A program made the translations under genes and the position numbers. Under the pieces are notes generated by a model, which saw only the letters and a program-made list of their open reading frames with translations, had not been told where the DNA came from and searched no databases. A stretch of DNA of 64,000 bases from Falsiphaeobacter marinintestinus (GTDB lineage Bacteria; Pseudomonadota; Alphaproteobacteria; Rhodobacterales; Rhodobacteraceae), in assembly GCF_007923355.1 (NCBI RefSeq), contig NZ_VOGO01000003.1:1-64000 (forward strand), in the 5' to 3' direction. Positions within the stretch are counted from its first letter, which is position 1; each line of letters starts with the position of its first letter. Below, piece by piece: positions 61,431 to 64,000 of the stretch.

Positions 61431-61967
61431 TTAACTATCTTTCTTCAGCGCATCGCGCAATCCGGCAAGGCCTGCAAAGGGGCGGGCATCTTCATCGGTC
61501 ATCGGTTTGACCCCGGGTTCGGTATATGATGCACGATCAATGGTGGCGTCTTCCTTGCGGGGATACAGCGGCAAGGCCAAAGCCAAGGCTTCGGCCATAA
61601 CCACTGCCGGATCGATATGAGAGCCCAACGGCTCGGCCGCGTCATCTTCGGGCATTTCAATCTCGGCGTCTTCCGGGGTTGTCATGTTGGCGACAAATAC
61701 CCGCGTGACCGGCACGTCTATACGCGTGGTCACAGGATCCAGTGTCGCGACACAGGGTTGAACCACAGTCGCGCCCAGTTTGCCCTCAAGCGCCCAGTCA
61801 CGTTTGCCGAAGGCTTTGATCGTTCCCTCGAAACGCAATTTGCGGAGTCCTGATATACCAAGCTCTTGTGCCAGAGCGGCGCGCGCGTTGGCATCTGGTA
61901 CCAAAGCGAACGGGGTGGGTGTATTCTGCTGCAGGTCTGCGACCCGCAGCGCGGTGGACTTGGTCAT
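61431..61967 (-). CDS. YceD (DUF177) family protein
   Basis: The 178-residue protein belongs to the YceD family that lies upstream of rpmF in most bacteria. FEGTIKAFGKRDWALEGKLGATVVQPCVATLDPV (parts near residues 50-80) contains the single conserved Cys, and ALALPLYPRKE near 130 matches the family end. Its role is linked with 23S rRNA and ribosome biogenesis in plants and bacteria. The start is the ATG at 61967. Confidence 0.9.
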   Translation of the reverse strand: MTKSTALRVADLQQNTPTPFALVPDANARAALAQELGISGLRKLRFEGTIKAFGKRDWALEGKLGATVVQPCVATLDPVTTRIDVPVTRVFVANMTTPEDAEIEMPEDDAAEPLGSHIDPAVVMAEALALALPLYPRKEDATIDRASYTEPGVKPMTDEDARPFAGLAGLRDALKKDS

Positions 61968-62051
61968 TGCTGGACTTTCGTTTCTTGAACCGGCTGCTCT
62001 TTTCTCGTATCCGGGATAAAAGCCGCAGTAAGCCAAGGCAAGAGGGCAGGC

Positions 62052-62522
62052 ATGTTGAGCACCATTAACAAATTAAAACCGGCATTGCGCATTGGGCTGA
62101 TCGGGATGGCTGCGGTGTCTTTGTCGGCTTGTGTCGCACTCTATCGCAATCATGGTTATGTCCCAAATGACGAAGACCTCGCCGAAATTCAAGTCGGCGT
62201 GGACACGCGCGATTCGGTGACCGAGGCGGTTGGCACCCCGGGCTCGGCTGGCGTTCTGCGAGACAGCGGCTTTTACTATGTCTCGACGCGCATGCGCCAC
62301 TATGGTGCGACGGCGCCCAAAGTGGTGTCTCGCGAGCTTGTGGCCATCAGTTTCAATCAGTCTGGCGTGGTGCAGAACATCGAAAGATTTGGTCTTGAAG
62401 ACGGGCGTGTGGTGCCGCTGTCGCGCCGGGTGACCAGTTCAAGCGTCGAAAGCAATACGTTTCTTCGCCAGTTGATGGGCAACCTTGGCAACTTCAATCC
62501 AGGCGACGCCCTGGGCGAGTAA
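62052..62522 (+). CDS. bamE: Outer-membrane protein assembly factor BamE
   Basis: The 156-residue lipoprotein has a signal with lipobox LSAC (Cys near residue 19) and the SmpA/OmlA fold: DLAEIQVGVDTRDSVTEAVGTPGSAGVL near residue 40 with a conserved G-TP turn, and FYYVSTRM. It is part of the BAM complex that folds beta-barrels. It is divergent from yceD, with 84 bp between. Confidence 0.93.
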   Translation: MLSTINKLKPALRIGLIGMAAVSLSACVALYRNHGYVPNDEDLAEIQVGVDTRDSVTEAVGTPGSAGVLRDSGFYYVSTRMRHYGATAPKVVSRELVAISFNQSGVVQNIERFGLEDGRVVPLSRRVTSSSVESNTFLRQLMGNLGNFNPGDALGE

Positions 62523-62673
62523 ATTACTGAAACTGTTGCATAATATGGGCAGTCTATCCCTGTCTTGTGCGGAGCGCGTGCTGTTTTGCCAAACGCTTCA
62601 CGCTCATCTCACATCTTGTATGCTTGGTCGCGCGGAACCAGATTAAAACAGCGAGTTTGCGGAGGGCCGTCCG

Positions 62674-63402
62674 ATGCCGCTTTTGACCAAGGGCAGATAT
62701 TCTGCCCGTGTTGCTGAAACCGCCGAAGATGTTATGCAGGCGCAAGCGTTGCGGACCCGCGCTTTTGGCACCATCACGCAAGACCGTGATGAGTTTGACG
62801 ACATCTGCACGCATGTCCTGATTGATGACCTGCGCTCGGGCGATCTGGTTTGCACATTCCGGATGCTCTCACTGAACGGTGGGAGCGAACTGAATAAAAG
62901 CTATTCGGCGCAGTTTTATGGCCTGAACGGTTTGCGGGGGTTTGAAGGCCGCATGGTCGAGATGGGCCGGTTTTGCGTGCATCCGGACTGGGTTGATCCG
63001 GATATCCTGCGTGTGGCGTGGGGGGCAATGACGACCTATGTCGATGAAAACAATGTTGAAATGCTGTTTGGCTGCTCGTCGTTCGCCGGGACTGAAACCG
63101 AAGACTATCTGGATGCTTTTGCGATGTTGAAGCATCGGCATCTGGCTCCGAAACGCTGGCTTCCACGCGTCAAGGCGCCGGATGTGTTTAATTTCGCGGC
63201 CCGTCTGCGCCGCAAACCCGATGTGAAAAAGGCAATGCTGCGGATGCCGCCTTTGTTGCGCACCTATCTGATCATGGGCGGATGGGTCAGCGACCACGCT
63301 GTGGTCGACCGTCAGATGAACACGTTGCATGTCTTCACCGGGCTTGAAATCGGCGCGATTCCGCCCGCTCGCAAACGGCTGCTAAGGGCTGTTGCCGGTT
63401 GA
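62674..63402 (+). CDS. olsB: L-ornithine N-alpha-acyltransferase (OlsB)
   Basis: OlsB makes lyso-ornithine lipid, a phosphate-free membrane lipid common in marine Rhodobacterales, by N-acylating ornithine from acyl-ACP. The 242-residue GNAT-fold protein has QALRTRAFG near residue 23, DRDEFDDICTHVLI near 40, and EMGRFCVHPDW near 88. GGAGGG precedes the ATG. An olsA gene is not next to it, so the second acyltransferase must be elsewhere. Confidence 0.88.
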   Translation: MPLLTKGRYSARVAETAEDVMQAQALRTRAFGTITQDRDEFDDICTHVLIDDLRSGDLVCTFRMLSLNGGSELNKSYSAQFYGLNGLRGFEGRMVEMGRFCVHPDWVDPDILRVAWGAMTTYVDENNVEMLFGCSSFAGTETEDYLDAFAMLKHRHLAPKRWLPRVKAPDVFNFAARLRRKPDVKKAMLRMPPLLRTYLIMGGWVSDHAVVDRQMNTLHVFTGLEIGAIPPARKRLLRAVAG

Positions 63403-63471
63403 ATTTGAGTATTTGGAAAGAGAAGAAGAGCGGGCGTTGACCCCGGATGCTGTGCGGTTTAGCAGGCTGAC

Positions 63472-64000
63472 ATGGCGCGCATTCCTTTACTTCAGCTTTC
63501 CAATATTTCCCTGACATTCGGTGGTGATCCGGTGTTCGACGACCTGGATCTGGTCGTTCAACCCGGTGACCGTGTCGCTCTGGTCGGACGCAACGGGTCT
63601 GGTAAATCCACACTGATGAAGGTGATGGCCGGGCTGGTCGAGCCGGATCGCGGTGATATCGTGATTCCTCCCGGTGTTTCAGTTGGTTACATGGAGCAAG
63701 ATCCCGACATGAGTGGCTTTGCCACGCTGGGGGATTATGCCTCAAGCGCGCTGGAGCCGGGTGAATTGTACAAAGTGGAACGGGCTGGCGAGGGGCTAAA
63801 ATTCGACCCTGAGCGGGCTGTCGAGACCGCATCGGGCGGGGAGCGGCGGCGGGCGGCCTTGGCCAAGCTGATGGCCGAAGCGCCGGAATTGATGTTGCTG
63901 GACGAGCCGACGAACCATCTGGATATCGAGGCAATTGGCTGGTTGGAATCCGAATTGCAGACCACGCGAGCGGGATTTGTCCTGATCAGCCATGACCGGG
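63472..64000 (+). CDS. ABC-F family ATPase (Uup-like), cut by the window end
   Basis: The first 176 codons are in the window. Walker A GRNGSGKST lies near residue 40, the ABC signature SGGERRR near 120 and Walker B LMLLDEPTNHLD near 139. It has no membrane domain, so it is of the ABC-F type that acts on ribosomes or, as Uup, on replication-linked repair. The second ATPase half would follow outside. The ATG at 63472 lies 69 bp after olsB. Confidence 0.9.
   Translation, partial: MARIPLLQLSNISLTFGGDPVFDDLDLVVQPGDRVALVGRNGSGKSTLMKVMAGLVEPDRGDIVIPPGVSVGYMEQDPDMSGFATLGDYASSALEPGELYKVERAGEGLKFDPERAVETASGGERRRAALAKLMAEAPELMLLDEPTNHLDIEAIGWLESELQTTRAGFVLISHDR

Overview
The window looks like a chromosomal stretch of a marine alphaproteobacterium of the Rhodobacterales (Roseobacter/Rhodobacter group). 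This rests on gene content and order: the purL-bolA-small membrane protein-grxD block, the zauP-zapA cell-division pair divergent from tkt, the yceD-rpmF-plsX-fabH-ihfA-merR block, the dgt-argS-SPOR-nagZ-scpA-scpB block, a DksA with one cysteine in its zinc-finger region, and an OlsB ornithine-lipid acyltransferase. The DNA is GC-rich and almost fully coding. No rRNA, phage, insertion sequence or CRISPR was seen. One tRNA (Pro, GGG) is present.

Layout. 1-1350: a truncated class III adenylate cyclase joined to what looks like an internal LysR fragment, followed by a gene-free stretch. 1352-3194: DUF808 membrane protein and an acyl-CoA thioesterase. 3356-9573: transketolase (reverse), zauP-zapA, an RTX-repeat carbohydrate esterase, cytochrome b561 and monothiol glutaredoxin. 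9742-12492: small membrane protein, BolA and PurL, all reverse and apparently one operon with grxD. 12624-20615: a cytochrome c'/cytochrome b pair, a Cache-domain histidine kinase with its NarL-type regulator, and a divergent TRAP transporter (DctP, DctQ and an unusually large DctM). A shared 14-bp dyad lies in front of both the cytochrome c' gene and the kinase/TRAP divergent promoter. 20741-28531: GNAT, DUF2855, VOC, leucyl/arginyl-tRNA-protein transferase, RDD, DUF2852, YbaK and GlnE. 28687-37894: lipoprotein, RNA methyltransferase translationally coupled to a PIN protein, M48 protease, two tandem DUF3604 proteins and an adenylate cyclase with TolB-like and TPR regions. 38002-42354: VWA protein, 55-residue membrane protein, DUF2927 lipoprotein, GNAT and MoxR ATPase, all reverse. 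42828-45311: DksA, a flavin monooxygenase and exonuclease III.

The most unusual locus is 45678-48737. A 328-residue protein is built from fourteen 21-residue repeats with a strict MFSSGSAP core, five of them identical at the DNA level. It is followed by a 358-residue protein I cannot place, and by an EamA-type exporter whose TTG start overlaps the previous stop. Two perfect DnaA boxes (TGTGGATAA) lie in the 366-bp gap in front of the repeat gene. I propose this as a candidate undescribed system: a repeat polypeptide, a partner and an exporter.

From 48744 to the end the window is largely housekeeping: ErpA, dGTPase-like protein, ArgS, SPOR protein, NagZ, ScpA/ScpB, double-length dCTP deaminase, tRNA-Pro, MerR regulator, IhfA, FabH, PlsX, L32, YceD, BamE, OlsB and the start of an ABC-F ATPase that runs off the window.
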